A stretch of DNA of 64,000 bases from Agriotes lineatus (GCA_940337035.1 CALNHX010000268.1:310001-374000); one strand, 5' to 3'. Positions 39,179 through 52,312 are shown, counted from the stretch's first letter. The notes: generated from the sequence alone by a model not told the origin. Numbers and translations are program-made.

Positions 39179-39807
39179 CCTTTTACCACTGACATGAATC
39201 TTTCAGGACGTAGACACTGACGTGCGGTACGTCATACCGTTGCCTATTATTCTTTGTTTTTAATGCTAATCTGTCCTATATCACAGTATTTGTTTTTTAC
39301 ATCAATTACTGAATTATTCTTCACACTTCTGTAGAATACAATACGACACAAAATAAAACTTAATTTTTTCGAAAAAATTATAAACGCATACATAATATTA
39401 AAAGAAAAGTTGGACATTGCCACAAAACCCTGTATAAACTTAATTACAGCAAAACTTGAGTATTGGTCACTATAAAATGGTAAAATAGTGTTTAAAGTAA
39501 CACATTAATGATATTAATTTAAAAAAAGATTAGAATAGAAAATATTGACAATAACTGCACTGCTTTTAACTATACCAACTATAGGAACGTAGTCACTGAC
39601 ATGCGGTACGTGATACCGTAAGAAAACTTTACGGCAACGTAATTTAAAAACTAAACGCATACTGAAACTGCAGCAGTTGACAATAGGTAAAGTTACACAC
39701 CAATTAAAGGTATACAGATGGTTTTCTAGGAATCTTTTGTAAAACTCGTTTTACAACAGAATGTATTTTTGGAGCGGTATGGCATACCGCATGTCAGTGG
39801 TTAAGGG
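39179..39807. mobile_element. piggyBac-like MITE in the LINE endonuclease
   Basis: Flanked by TTAA on both sides (39175-39178 and 39808-39811). Ends CCTTTTACCACTGACATG and CATGTCAGTGGTTAAGGG are inverted. The motif CACTGAC-TGCGGTACGT recurs internally (39216, 39595). No coding capacity. Removal would restore the LINE endonuclease to one piece. Confidence 0.85.
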
Positions 39808-40500
39808 TTAAACAGCGTTTTCACGAACCAATATATAATAACAATGGTGACCTGTTAATTGATTTTTGCGTTCAAAACACTAGGTTAAACAATACTTTCT
39901 TCGACCATAACTGGAGATACAAATATACCTTTACAGGCTCACAAGGACAACAATCTCTGATAGATTACGTTCTAACAAACAGAAGTTTCTTACCCAGTGA
40001 AATATTAGAAGTAAGGATGTTGAATTCAGCTAATATAGAAAGCGACCATGCATTAGTGCTATGTAAAATACGAATGAAATACCATATTCCACGGGAGACT
40101 AATGAGAACCATATGAAAAAATTTAACATAGAATCGCTTCAGGATGAAAGTACTAGGCTTCTATATGCTAATCGCTTAAAAGATAAAATAGATACCCCAC
40201 TAATAGACTATGAAAACAGTGTCGAAGAAACGTGGGAAAAAGTAAGGAATAATGTGATAAAAGCAGCCGAAGAAGCAATAGCAAAAAGTACAGTTAAAGC
40301 ACAGACACCACATAAAAACAAAGCACCTTAGTTCACGAAAGAAATTAAAGAAATACAGAGAGAAAGAAAAAATGTTTCTGCGATACAAGTCTCCTAGAGA
40401 ACCAGAAGATCGTCAAGCATGCATATTAGAACGAAATACGGCCAATGCAGAAATAAGAAAAATAAAAGAGCAACATTGGGAGAAGTTTACTAGGGACATG

Positions 40501-41978
40501 TGTAACATCCTAGCCCTCTGCTAATAAGGGCTAATGAATTTAATAAATTATCTTCGGGTAGCTTTCTCAGTCGGAGTTAAATTGGTTCAGTCAGATATAC
40601 ACTTGGAAATCAGCAAACAAACACCAGGATAATTTTAGACAGTTTAATTATAATGTAATGTATTTACATACATAGGCATATCTCGTAAAAGCAAATAAAA
40701 TGTATTTTACAATGAATTTTAATAATTATGCTGGACGTCCTGTTGCCCGTTCCTTACGCTTCGGCAACCCGTTTTGCATCTGCGTCTGGATGGTCCGTTT
40801 AGTCGCGTTCAGGAAAAGTCGTCGGAACGCCACTGGCCGGGATGACGATTTGTCCAAAGTAATTCACGGTGGTGCCAACCTCCGGAAGCCAAATATCAGG
40901 TTCGATGTCGAAAACACGTGTAGCTGCAAAATTGGTTATTTCGAGTATGCTATGTTTTACGCCTTGCGACACCGTGATAGCCTTGCAATTCCCGGGGATA
41001 CGGTGAACTGTTTGTGCGTGATGCGGCCGAATGGGAAGTTGACGACGTTTATCCACCTGGGGCTCCGCTTCGTTGTGGCGGCCTGCGACCGTCCACGGCC
41101 ACGACGGTGCCGCAGATCTCCCGTATTACGATGGGAAGATGTTTGGAACAATGAGTACAATCCTGTAGTCAAACAGATATTAAATGCAATCTTAAAGGGG
41201 CCTTGGAGGTCGGCTACGTGCCGGCCTTTAATAACATGAAATTTGATACGCTCGGGCCGGGAAAATTTTATGTTGGTCTGGATAATTTATTTATTATTAC
41301 GAAATCGATATGAAACGGCCTGGTTGTTAAACCCTCGTTTCGAATATGTCCTCCTGGAAATTTTTATGCAATTATTTGCCAACGGAATTGCAGGAAATTT
41401 TAATACAATTATTTGCCAACGGAATTTGGGGCCAAAAGTCTACGCTGATTTCAGGTTCTTTTTGTTTAGCAGGTATTAGCTTAGCCAGGGAAACGGTTTC
41501 CCCAGTCGTGGAGCATCGTCTCAGACAACTGACTTTTCAGGAAATGGGCTTAATTAAATGCTAGCTAGGAACACGGTCTCCATGAGCGGAGGCATCGGTT
41601 CAACTGTAGCTACAGGAAAATACTAAAGGAGATCGGGATCCGAAGTATTGACGGGAAAAGGTTCTTTAAACGGTCGGGCAGGAACAGGAAGGGAATGAAG
41701 GGAGGGAATGAATGCGAAATGAATGTCTATGAAGGAAGTGCCCCTGAATGCCTCGCGAAGCAGCTTTGTAGGGGCTCCTCTTCTTGCTTCGTGCGTCTAG
41801 CAACCACTTCGGGCATTCTAAGTGGGGGAGCAGCGCAATACGTGGAGCGGGGATCTCTTGATGACGTATTGGTAGCGCGGGCGAAAAATTCAAACGCGTA
41901 ACGTAGAAATCGCTAGGAGAAAACGCGCGAATTAATTTTAATTCTGAAGAACGCGTTTCTGCTGGGCGAAACGTTACA
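40501..41978. mobile_element. LTR-like insertion in the LINE (possible solo LTR)
   Basis: Starts TGTAAC and ends GTTACA, with CATG as a 4-bp direct repeat on both sides (40497-40500 and 41979-41982). 1478 bp, richer in GC than the LINE. Open frames on both strands around 40700-41240 do not resemble any family I know. The termini and duplication suggest a solo LTR of a gypsy-type element, or a small non-autonomous LTR element. Confidence 0.6.
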
Positions 41979-42359
41979 CATGGAGAAGGATTTATATGGC
42001 CCACAGAAAAAAATATGGTGAATGCTAAGAAACAGAAAAGCAGAAATCAGCGACACAGTTAAGATTAATAGCACAGACACTAAACAATGGAGGGAATACT
42101 TCGAGACCCTGTACAATGAAGATATGGAATATAGTCCTATATGTATTCCATACGAAAATAATGAACAAGAAATAACTGAAGTGAATAGAGAAGAAATAGA
42201 AAGAGAAGTCAAAACACTAAAAAATATAAATGGGCCCGGTTCAGACGGGATAAGAAATGAATTAGTAAAATATGGGGGTAGCAGTTTGGTAAACGAATTA
42301 GTAAAACTATACAGTTGTATAATATTACAAGGATTATTACACACAACTGTCACATGACT

Positions 42360-42790
42360 GATATCCAATGAGAGCCATGCATTTTTTGAAAATCGACTAA
42401 TCGCGGACTGATTACCTGATAAGCGCCCTAGTGATGCTTATCAACCGATAAGCTTTTTAGTGCTGATTATCGACCCCGTAGATCTTGTCATAATTAGAAA
42501 TAGAAATGCAAGAAACAAGCAATTTTAGTTTTTTTGCATTATTAGATGAATTTTAAATCATAATTCGTATACGGGTTTTGTGTAATAATCTTAAAAATAT
42601 AAACGCGGGCAACACACTTACATACAAATTTGCCCGTGCCAAAAGTTATCGTGCTGGTTGCCCTTAGAAAACTGCCCTCGGGTAAACCCTCGGGACAGTT
42701 TTCATTGCAACCAGCATTCGACCCTTAGCGTGTGCAAAATTATCGATAAGTATGTCTCGCTCTTGTTATATTACTATTGAAAAGTACCAT
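42360..42790. mobile_element. Insertion with palindrome inside the LINE RT region
   Basis: The LINE protein match stops at about 42355 and resumes at about 42808. The interval holds GATAAGC-type inverted repeats at 42417-42475 and a 61-base palindrome at 42654-42714 (CTGGTTGCCCTTAGAAAACTG against its complement) with the apex CCCTCGGGTAAACCCTCGGG. Its borders are uncertain. Confidence 0.55.
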
Positions 42791-44752
42791 ACGAATGGAA
42801 AACTAGCGTGACGATCCCTTTATTCAAAAAAGGAGAAACAAGTTACCCCGAAAATTATCGAGGGATTACGCTCTTGAATACAACATAGAAAACATTAACA
42901 AAAATCATCCTTGACAAATTACACCTTTATATACAAATAAATGAAGAGCAACAAGATTTTTGCTTAAACCGCTCAACGACTGATGCAATATTTATAATCC
43001 GTCAAGTAGTTGAACAAGCGATTGAATTTAACTCGCATGCATTCATGTGTTTGGTGAATTTAAAAAATAAATCGATCGGGTAAAACTACAGAACGTATTA
43101 ACGATATTAACGGAGAAAGGCATACCATTCGACCTTATACAAATAATAGAAGATATGAATTCAAATACATGTTCTAAAGTACAAGTAGGAAATCAGGTAA
43201 TGGAAGAAACTAAATGCTCCACCGGAATTCGACAGGGACACCTGTTAAGCCCATTTTTATTTAACATAGTGATGGGCAAAATAATAGACAGTGTTACAGT
43301 ACTACCAGGATATAGGATGGGAAATAAAAGTATATGTATCGTTTGTTATGCAGATGATGCAATTCTCCTTGCAAAAACTGAAAATTACCTTCAAGGCCTT
43401 TTGCATAAATTTGTTACAACTTCAAAACAATGTAACATGGCTGTTTCGATTTAAAAAACTAAATCAATGGTTATATTCAAAGAGCCGATACGGTGTAAAC
43501 TAGAAGTAGAAGGAAACATGATAGAGCGCCTTGGCTTGTACTTGCCTACCTCAAATGTTAATAAGTCCTTACATTCCTTGTTACTTAAATAGCTATTAGG
43601 TACCTGGGAATAGATGTATCAAGCGATCGCAATCTTTATAAAGAAGTTTGACATCAGGCAGGAACAGGAGCAAGAATTTCAGGATACCTTCGCGATGTAA
43701 CTTGGAAAAATAGATATCTCAACATAGTGAGCAAAGTCAGGATTTATAAGTCTATGGTGAGACCCGTACTAACATACGAAGCAAAAACCCGCGCTGACAC
43801 AAGTAAAACAAAACAATTAATGCGTACCACAGAGATGAACACACTTAGGACAATTTCTGGAAAAACGAGATTAGACCGAGTGAGCAATCAAGGAGACCAA
43901 TGTAACGTAATGGACGTCATGAAATTTATGAAAAGAAGAAGGAAAGAGTGGGATAATCACGTCAGCAGAGCACACAACGATATATTAATAAAAATAACAA
44001 GGGATTTAAAGCCCACAGGAAAAAGAGATCCGGTTAGACCGAAGAAGAGGTGGGCGGAAAGCTGGTTGTCGTTATCAATAGTCACACCATAGTGTAATGA
44101 AGTATTATAAATAAAAATCGTGAAGAAAAACAGATGTAACACCTACTATAAAAGAAAAAGAAAACCAATAATTACATATCTTTCTATACTACATAAGTTT
44201 TTGCTGCGTAGGAGGAGAAATATTACAAAGACCCTGGACATTCCTTCCAGGAGTGTCGGGTACAATCGGCTAGTCGCCTATCTGCAATCCCCCCCCCCTC
44301 CCTACTGTTCTCCATAGCCGGGACGGCACCGCCCTTAAGGCAGTTCTTCATCATCGCATGTTAGCTATTGTGTACCTGTCTTCTGTGTCTTTATTTCTGT
44401 TTACAGTTTTTCCTATGTTATTTTATTATCAGGCCTCTCTTACTGCTATCTACCTTATCCTTTCTTTCTATGTTTTAGTTTTCAGTATAGTGGTGACTAT
44501 TCAATTCACCTGTCATCTGTCAAAAAGTGACCAATGAAAATCCAGAATTCTGACGTTTCTTGACCAATCAAAAAAATATCAGTGGATATATCTTCCTAGA
44601 AGGTATTCAAGTGACTATTTTTAACAAATGCGATTTTTATTAGAAAAAGTCGACATTAGTGGTCTGTTACTATAGAAATTGCGTAGTTTGTTGCTAGATT
44701 TACTGAAAACTAATTTGAAAAAGGTAGTTTGGTTCATTAAATAGTCCCTCGA

Positions 44753-44930
44753 ATACCATTCTTAGTCAAAGTTAAGTAGATTATTTTTGCGGTGGTATCA
44801 CTACTCATGTCCATTGCGCTTGGGATTAGGACTCTTGCTAGCGCACTCGTCCTAATCGTACCCAAGCGCAATGGACATTCGTGACACAACCACAAAAATA
44901 GTCGACATAACTTTGACTACTCATGGTATT
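44753..44930. repeat. Long palindrome with GC-rich apex (P3)
   Basis: Arms of about 80 bases (outer TACCATTCTTAGTCAAAGTT and its mirror AACTTTGACTACTCATGGTA) pair with few mismatches. The inner part is GTCCATTGCGCTTGGG against CCCAAGCGCAATGGAC, and the apex is GGACTCTTGCTAGCGCACTC. Confidence 0.8.
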
Positions 44931-45129
44931 ATAAGTGATTATTTTCTGATCCTCTTCCCATACAAATTCTTCGCTTAGTATGCATTCCACTATGTTATTT
45001 TGTGTTATATCATCTCTGCTCAGTATTGTTATTGTCCTTTCTTCATCCCATTTTACGCATTTTTTAGTGTATGTGTCGCATCTTTGGCAGTAGTCACCGT
45101 CTTCGTTCTCTGTAATACACATTCTATGT

Positions 45130-46690
45130 AGATATTGCTTAAAACATCCATGACATGTAAGCAGAGCTGGACAAAGTAATCTAAAAGAGTAATTAATTGC
45201 TAATTACCAATTACCGCCCAATGAAGTAATTTAATTACCAGAGATTTTTATTACTCACATGAAACAGTAATTGAATTACCAATTACTTAGTAATTGTTTT
45301 ATTCTAATATTAATTTCCACATCACTGAAGTTGAGCTTTCTATTAAGAATGTGGGTTTAGTTGCCAAGGCCCGTAGAGGACCACATGAGAGATAAAACAG
45401 GACTTCCAGTGCCAAAGGGTACATTGTTTTTTTAAATCGAGAAATCGTAAATTATAACATTTTAACCAACTTTTGTAGGTTATGTTGACGTCCGTTGACA
45501 TTTACCTATCGTCCAGCCACCTACAAAATTTCATAAGACAATAGATTACTTCACTGCTGATTTCTCGTATTGTAATGAAGATTTCGACGTTCTTCACTGC
45601 CGATTTAATTTTTTTACGAATATGAAGAAATGTTGAATTTTATTTTGGCTAGATTTTGTAATAGCACACTGAATATGTTATAAAAGTGATTTTTTCGTGT
45701 TCGTGTAAAATTAATCCATTCGGTTTGTATCGTTCGCTCGTAAATTAAATGTTGAAAAACTCTCACTTTTCTGAACTTGTAGAACAATCTACTATTAAAT
45801 ACGCCGCACATGAGGATGAATGACGAAAATATGTAACTTACCTAAATATACAGGGTGAAGCATTGTATTTCTTAATTGTTTGACAGCAAATTTCTATTTA
45901 GATTTTGTAAAGAACACTACATGGTCATCCAATTGGAGCAACTTGAGAATATTTTGTTGGCTCAGTTCGAAAATTCTTTTTTTACCCTTTTATACGAAAG
46001 CGACATTTTCTGTCAAGAAAATATACGTTTGGTTCCCTGGTCGCTTTCCAATGGCAGTGGGAGGGAATATAATACGTTGACTCCCGTTGCCATTACAGAG
46101 GGAGGCAATGTGATTAATAATAAATCAACTACCCTCCTGATCTTCATATTTAATTATTTTCTAATGCAGCTGAATACAACAGATAATCTCATTATAAAAT
46201 GTAATAGTGTCATATGTATAACTTGGAACTAAAACGCCATTTCCCCTCTTGCATGATTACAATTGATTAGGTATTGTGTTCGCTAACGCTGGGGAATTAA
46301 ATTACATCCGCGGAAAGGAATGATACATTTTGTGAAGGAGCCTCCCGACGTTGGAAGTCCGAAATGCGAGTCGCAAAAATCGAATTTGTTCTCAAATAAT
46401 GTGGTACGCAAAAGATACTTTGGTCGGTGGTATAATATTGTTTTTCTACTCCCATAATAGTAAGAAGGCAAGAACGCAACCGCTTGTTTGATCAGTAACT
46501 ATGGCATTATGAACACATGCACGTAATGGAAAAAGGAACTAGCACGTTATATATATATATTACGTACGAGTTATGAAAAAGTTTTGAATTATCACGTAAC
46601 CTGAGACCACGAGAAAAATTAATTTGACATTTGACGTGGTTGAATTCATAACGCGGTATTTTGTTGTATTAAACTTAATTATTTATTATT
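45130..46690. other. Non-coding stretch with low-complexity TAATTAC repeats
   Basis: 45170-45300 is rich in TAATTAC/GTAATTA motifs in both orientations. No supported gene follows until 46694. A TATATATATATA run lies at about 46548. Confidence 0.5.
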
Positions 46691-46693
46691 AAA

Positions 46694-46890
46694 ATGAGTG
46701 AAAGTGACTACGATGAAGATATTGCAGGGACGCCCCCAGAAATCAGGCAACTAACAGAACACACTACAATCAGTCTGCTCCCGGAGAAGTCCAAAGCGCG
46801 GGACGAAGATGTTTATCGCAAATTCATGGAGTGGCGCTTAAAAAGCAGTATTCAGTCTTTTTCAAATTACCTTCATAGTCAGAGGAGTCA
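46694..46890 (+). pseudogene. N-terminal fragment of a tyrosine-recombinase-like (Crypton-type) protein
   Basis: The frame starts MSESDYDEDIAGTPPEIRQL and continues TTISLLPEKSK...DVYRKFMEWRLKSSIQSFS. This is the N terminus common in insect proteins with phage-integrase-like domains (core-binding helices). After about 60 residues the similarity ends and the frame runs on into unrelated sequence to 47143. The catalytic part is absent here; either a lost or distant second exon, or a truncated copy. Confidence 0.55.
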
Positions 46891-47212
46891 GATAAACGTG
46901 CAGGTTATGTTAGGTACTTCCGAAAACTTCGAAATGACGTTCTTTCAAATATCCGTAACGAACGACCACTGTCCATATTTTATTCTGGATCAACATACAA
47001 TTAACAATAAAATCTTTGAATCTTATTTTATTGTCCACAAGAATGTTAGTTGTTATCTGTTATTTTGTCAAACGGTGGTCAAACGTCTCAAACGTCAAGT
47101 GTTAGTGAAATCAGGTGCACCACTACACGTTTTTTTTATTTAAAAATTGCACTCGTTTCAAGACTATTTTAATAAATTGTGAATTATAAGATGTATGCTC
47201 GTAGAAAAAGTA

Positions 47213-47343
47213 TAGTACATTACTCGAGTTGTAAAGAGATTACGTACGCGTGGATTTACATTACTCGCTCCTTCGTCGCTCGTATGTAATTCATCCACTT
47301 GTACGTAATATGTTCTTTACAACTCTCGTTACGTAATATACTA
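47213..47343. repeat. Long palindrome with GC-rich apex (P4)
   Basis: Arms TAGTACATTACTCGAGTTGTAAAG... and its mirror ...CTTTACAACTCTCGTTACGTAATATACTA pair through GATTACGTACG and GTGGAT. The apex is CTCGCTCCTTCGTCGCTCG. Confidence 0.8.
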
Positions 47344-48169
47344 TTATGATAATATTTTGACAACTGTCAACAAAACTCCCATGCTTCCTTGATAAGATCC
47401 TATCTGAAAAGTTGGAATTGGTGCATCTGTTCAAAGGTTATTTAATTTTGAAAACCGGCAGCACATTTTGGGATTTCCTGTACTTAGTTGTATAGTCCAG
47501 AGAAATTAGACATTGCTCTTCGGAAAAATTCCAGGAAAGCTGGATTTTGGTATGATCCTTGATATTGTGGTTCTAAACAAAATGTCAAAAGTCCTCGTCG
47601 ATCCGAGTGCCGCTTAAAATTTTAAGGGGGGCAAAGGTCCCCAAAAACGGTATTTCGTGAATATCTCGTTAACGGTCACTTTTACAGAAAAAATATTGAT
47701 TATCAAATTTTTAGCTTATGAAATTTCTAACAATAAAGGTATCATGACTTTTATTCGTAAACGTAACCGTTTTGAAGATAATTCGATTTACAGAGTTGTA
47801 ACGAATAGATCCACTCCTCAATGGCATGTATACCTCATTGGAGTTGCGACTTGAAATATTCCAGAATTTCCTTGTTTCAGAGTCCATAAAAATAAGAAAG
47901 AAACACATATATAGTACACTGTAGTCTAGATAGAGAAGGCATGTGCTCCGAAAAGTTCCTTTTCGTTGTCATAAAACCTCAAGACACATCTGCTTGCTAT
48001 TCGTGCAACTAGGAACAAAATAGTATATTATGTTATTAGGAGCAAAAATTATACTTTATTTGGCGTGGTTGAACTGTTTAGCGAGGCAGATAATTACAGC
48101 CAAGCCACATAAAGATACTTTTGTTCCGAATAACATATAGTACTTTTTCTTCAAACGTTTATAACAAAT

Positions 48170-48670
48170 TATTTATCTACACAGCTCAATAAACCTGTTC
48201 AGTTATCTATTCTTCCGCCAACATCTAGTGCTGCTCGGCAATATTTATATCGGGTCTATTACCAGGTTCAAATATGGCTAGGTAACGAGCTTACTCCTGA
48301 AGACTGGGGATGGAAGTTAAGAGATAACATTTTGGAACCGATTCAAACTCTGCTTCCACCTGCTCCAGACATTCTGTTGAATACTATTTTTTGCAATTGC
48401 ACCAAGGGGTGTAGCGTAAACTGCGGCTGCAGAAAAGTTGGTATATATTGTTTACCAGTTTGTGGTAATTGCCAAGGTCAGTCTTGCTTAAATGTAACAC
48501 CCGATATAAATGACGTCGATACTTGCGACTCCACTGAAGATGTAGATCCATCACGTTTCCTAACTGAATCTATGGAAATAGAGAAGACAGCAGAAGAACA
48601 AGAAGAAGAAGAAGATGATGATGAAGAGCAAAGCATACCGATTGAAATAGAGTTTGAAGATAAATATTAA
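48170..48670 (+). pseudogene. Cys-rich C-terminal fragment of a transposon-associated protein
   Basis: The open frame from 48332 encodes CNCTKGCSVNCGCRKVG followed by CLPVCGNCQGQSC, a CXC-like cysteine cluster, and a long acidic tail. Upstream in the same frame, LPPTSSAARQYLYRVYYQVQ and TPEDWGWKLRDN belong to the same family of insect repeat proteins. Only the C-terminal part is here. No promoter recognised. Confidence 0.55.
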
Positions 48671-49199
48671 TAATAAGTTCATAATATTTGTTTTTAAATA
48701 AACATGTTTCAAACAAAATAAACGTGGAATATGCCTACTGGGGACACCACATGAAAAAAATGCACCTTGTACTCTACTTTGAAGGTGGTGTGGAAAAGAG
48801 TGCACGTTTCAACTTTGTAAATCGAATTATCTCCAAAACGGTTACTTCTACGAATAGTTTTGTACGCCTCTAGTAGTATCTGCCTTTCCTGTTCTTTAAT
48901 ATTGATATTTGTGGGCGCCCTTGTGCATCTTCTCAGGTTAACGCATTCTTTGCGCTTATCTGCGATCGCCTGCGACCATCAGTGCACTTCCCTCGCCTTC
49001 TTTCCACTTAATTTTTTGCGGTAGTTATTTTCGCAAGCTCTTTGTATTATTTTGGATAAGTCTACTTCACTATTGGCATATGTCGCTGCTTATGTTTGTT
49101 GTATGATTTCTTGTATGAGAATTTCATCGAAAAGCCACCCTCTTCCAACTCCGACATGCTTCTTTATTCTCCTGTCTTTGTTTTTCTGTTTGGAAAGCG

Positions 49200-50345
49200 T
49201 TATATATATATTGAGATGGTATTAAGCCCACAACTTGGCTCTGGTTGCAATGCATGATAATTTAACCGATTCAATAAAGCACAGAGTTGGGATATTTTGT
49301 ATAATTGCAATTTTAAACAAAGGTAAAATACTAAATGTATTGATAATGAGATGCGAGAAACAGTAAATTAGTTGGAGAAAGGCATGCAAAGGCAAAGCAT
49401 ATTCCAGAGAGTTTGAATTGGCTTGTGCATAACATTTTTTTGACACAAAAGGTTTGTTAGCTGCATTTCAAAAGGAGCGTAGTCGTTAAGTAAAATCAAA
49501 GGATAGTGAAAATAGGGAGCAAAGCAGAAAGGTAAATTAAGATGAAGCATAATATAATATAGAAAATTGCAAAGAGCAATGCTAGAAGAAGGCAACAGAA
49601 GAGAAAAGATTGCGACGCAAAAATGGTGAACTCAAAAATCAGTGTATTTAAAAAGAAAGTGCAATAGCGCAGCGCAGATCAGTGACAATAATAAATAAAT
49701 AACGTTTGTATGTGCAACGCTATCGAACAACTTTAATTATAAGGTTAAAAACAATAATTTAGATTTAAGAAAATTGTAAATATTAATTAGGTACTCAAAT
49801 TTTCTTCCATTTGTAACCATTTATTATCAAGATTAATTTCTATAACATAAAAAAATCAACAGTATCTTAGCAACCTGGCGCTATTTTGTTTTAAAACAGG
49901 AGAACAATTGAATTGAAATTATTTGAAATTTGTAAAATTTGTGCTCCAATTTCAATTGCAGGTTTATATTAATAAAAAGTGTTTTACCATTCCAAAAGTA
50001 TTGCATTTTATTGCATATGTGTCCATGTGTATGTGAGAGTGTTTGTGAGAGGTTCCACAGCATAGAAATAAAAAATTTCTAAACGCATCTCCGAGGACCT
50101 CGGCAGCTGTTGAGCTGGGTTTTCCGATCATCGTTTCCGGCAAAAGTAAGCATCCAGAACCAGAGGCTTGTACTGCAATAGATTGGCGGGGCTGCAAGAA
50201 CGTCCTGTAGAACATCTGCAGCGAGAGGAGCGTCTCCAGCTGAGACATTTGGGAAGCGTCACTACGAGCAGCTCCAAAGTCTGCATAACGAGGTAGGATT
50301 AAGCCTGTAATTTGAGGGTTAGGTTTGGGGAAACGCATCAAACGA
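49200..50345 (-). repeat. Dispersed 1.1-kb repeat, inverted relative of 62100-63410
   Basis: Read on the minus strand it shares with 62100-63410, in the same order: GGAGCTGCTCGTAGTGACGC (GGAGCTGGTCGTAGTGACGC), ATTGCTCTTTGCAATTTT, TACTGTTTCTCGCATCTCAT, TGCAATTATA-CAAAATATCCC and CTCTGTGCTTTATTGA with AGCCAAGT-GTGGGCT. A GC-richer 5' part (50070-50340) has an open frame on the minus strand, but the partner copy does not keep it. Confidence 0.65.
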
Positions 50346-51180
50346 CTAGATCAAATCTTTTCAGAGTAGCTTAGCTTTTCCCCAAAAGCCCATTTGCTTC
50401 GTGTTTTTCGAAAATTGAGTGGCGTCAGTAGATTGTGCCGGGTTTGGAGGGAATCCAAGCGTTCATAAACAATTAAAAGAATTGGCGTACCTTCTACGTC
50501 AGAACAAGCAAGAGGCGGTGACGTCATCTTAAATAACGAAGGCGAGGGATTTTAATAGTTGCCTAGCGGGAGAATTTCAAATAACTTACCTGACGCGTTT
50601 TTCACAGTATTTTCACGAGTTTAAACGTTCAGATACGCTGTTTGCACTGACGACATTTTGTATCATCTGTCAATGTACTAGATTGTGAATTTTACCTACT
50701 AAATAATGAGCTACTACAAGTCAAATAACATAAAATTTATGGCGATAGTTAAATTCTGATCCCACCCTGATAACAAAGCTTTTGTTTTTGCCGAAAGTTA
50801 GCTTGATTGATATTGCAATTGAATAAAATAGAAAGAGGGGCTTTTCAACCATTTTTATTCGTGTAATTAATTGTTACATTTAATTTTTAACTAGCCGTAA
50901 TTGATGAACAGCCAAAGTAAAACCACAGTACAAAAGTATTAAATTGCCCAAAATTTTACTTATTACGATATTTATTTAATATTACAAGCAAGACATTGCA
51001 ATATATATACTGATGTGATCACTCAGATTTTCGTCATCTTCCGTGCAAGCCGTAATATTTACCTATTATTGAGGTATTTCCGTTTCTGTCGTATGTGTGC
51101 ATCCTTCCTTATTCAAGATGATCAAGCTCATACTATCCAACCATTCTGTCATCACCTGACCTCTGCTATCTTCTATCTTC
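50346..51180. other. Non-coding spacer
   Basis: No supported gene or element. The LINE copy begins at about 51180. Confidence 0.5.
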
Positions 51181-51182
51181 TA

Positions 51183-52312
51183 AATAGAAAAATACGGGGT
51201 CAGAGGACCTGCCTTAAGCTGGATGAAAGATTATCTCAGTAACCGAACTCAGCAAGTACGCGTATTTGATAATGGTACAAAGCACTTGTCTAATACGATT
51301 AACATAGAAACTGGAGTCCCGCAAGGCAATATCCTTGGCCCTTTATTGTTTATTGCTTACTTTAATGACATTACTTATTGGGTCAGCAACGCCAAGACCA
51401 ATTTGTCTGTATATGCTGATGATACTTCGGCAGGATTGTGTTCCGTGGCTGTATCTGATCTTGTCATAACTGCTAAGGAATGTTGTTACACCTTTGAAAA
51501 TTACTGCAATGATAATGGTCTTATCCTAAATAGCAACAAAACTAAAATAATTAATTTTGGGCTTGATTACAGCTTATTAGTTGTGAGTAACGGTACGACA
51601 ATAAAAAATGTTGAAAAAACCAAACTGCTAGGTATTTATATAGATAGTCGATTGAAATGGTATGATCATATCGATTATATCATTAATAAGTTAACGAAAT
51701 GCTGTTTTATAATTTCCCAATTAAGAAACGCTGTAACTGACGCCTGTCTAAGAATGTTTTATTTTTCTCACGTTCAAGCGACTCTGAGCTACGGCATTAT
51801 ATGCTGGGGAAATTCCCATAAAATGAATGAAGTCTTGATAATGCAAAAAAAAATAATTCGCAAGATGCATTGGTTGTCGTTTAACCACAGCTGCAGGGAG
51901 ACATTCCGCCTAAAAAACATATTGACGGTCACGGCACTCTATATTTTAAACTGTGTTTTATATGTTAAAAAAAATTGGAATTATTTTTCTGGTAATGACC
52001 CAAATCATTATAATGTTCGTCACTTAAATATTGCAATTCCCAGTCACAGATTGGACTCAACATCTAGAAGCCATATCGTCAATATGATTCGGCTATTTAA
52101 TAAATTGCCCATATAAATTAAAAAGAATTTCACACCTACATAAATATAAGACCGCTGTAAGTAGATACTTAAGTACTTCTTCACTATATAATATAGATGA
52201 ATTTTTAAATTTTTAATAATGCAGGCATGTTCTTACACATTATACGACCGATTATACCTTGTACTAGTTTATTGTATGTAATAGGTGAATAAACTATTAT
52301 TATTATTATTAT
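51183..52312 (+). pseudogene. 5'-truncated jockey-type LINE, RT C-terminal part
   Basis: A long open frame (to 52116) with KYGVRGPALSWMKDYLSNR, GVPQGNILGPLLF (motif B), SVYADDTSAG (YADD, motif C), KTKLLGIYIDSRLKW and the typical tail LRNAVTDACLRMFYFSHVQA, CWGNS. The RT start (motif A) and ORF1 are missing. The 3' end carries a short non-coding tail and a TTATTATTATTATTATC run (52290-52311), as expected for target-primed insertion. The frame is largely intact, so the insertion is fairly young, but the copy is dead. Confidence 0.88.

Larger units (their letters stand above)
38420..44100 (+). pseudogene. RTE-like LINE, decayed, with three insertions
   Basis: Endonuclease parts begin with LGTWNIKFW near 38730 and VVIMGDLNARIDNEP (39120-39170). 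They resume after an insertion with IDFCVQNTRLNNTFF, SLIDYVLTNR and SDHALVLCK (39840-40070). The RT begins with GPGSDGIRNELVKYGG (42233), then VTIPLFKKGETSYPENYRGITLL (42810), NSNTCSKVQVGNQ, TGIRQGHLLSPFLFNIV and VCYADDAILLAK (43340; YADD active site), and a tail with DRVSNQGDQCNV. Frames are broken by stops and indels. Insertions lie at 39179-39807, 40501-41978 and about 42360-42790. Confidence 0.85.

Noticed and set aside
40700..41239. 179-codon plus-strand frame and its minus-strand counterpart
   Set aside because: Inside the LTR-like insertion, no known motif on either strand, and both strands are equally open because of local GC content.
44838..45122. 94-codon minus-strand frame with several cysteines
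   Set aside because: Partly built from the P3 palindrome arm and no family could be named; coding status not supported.
46694..47143. The full 149-codon frame as a complete gene
   Set aside because: Only the first 60 residues resemble the recombinase-like family; the rest has no such likeness and is AT-rich read-through.
48890..49140. Possible minus-strand LINE linker between endonuclease and RT
   Set aside because: A short stretch resembles such linkers, but no RT or endonuclease motif follows, so it is not called.
49964..50341. 125-codon minus-strand frame (MMRFPKPNPQIT...) as a host exon
   Set aside because: The related repeat copy at 62100-63410 does not keep this frame, so it is more likely part of a dispersed non-coding repeat.
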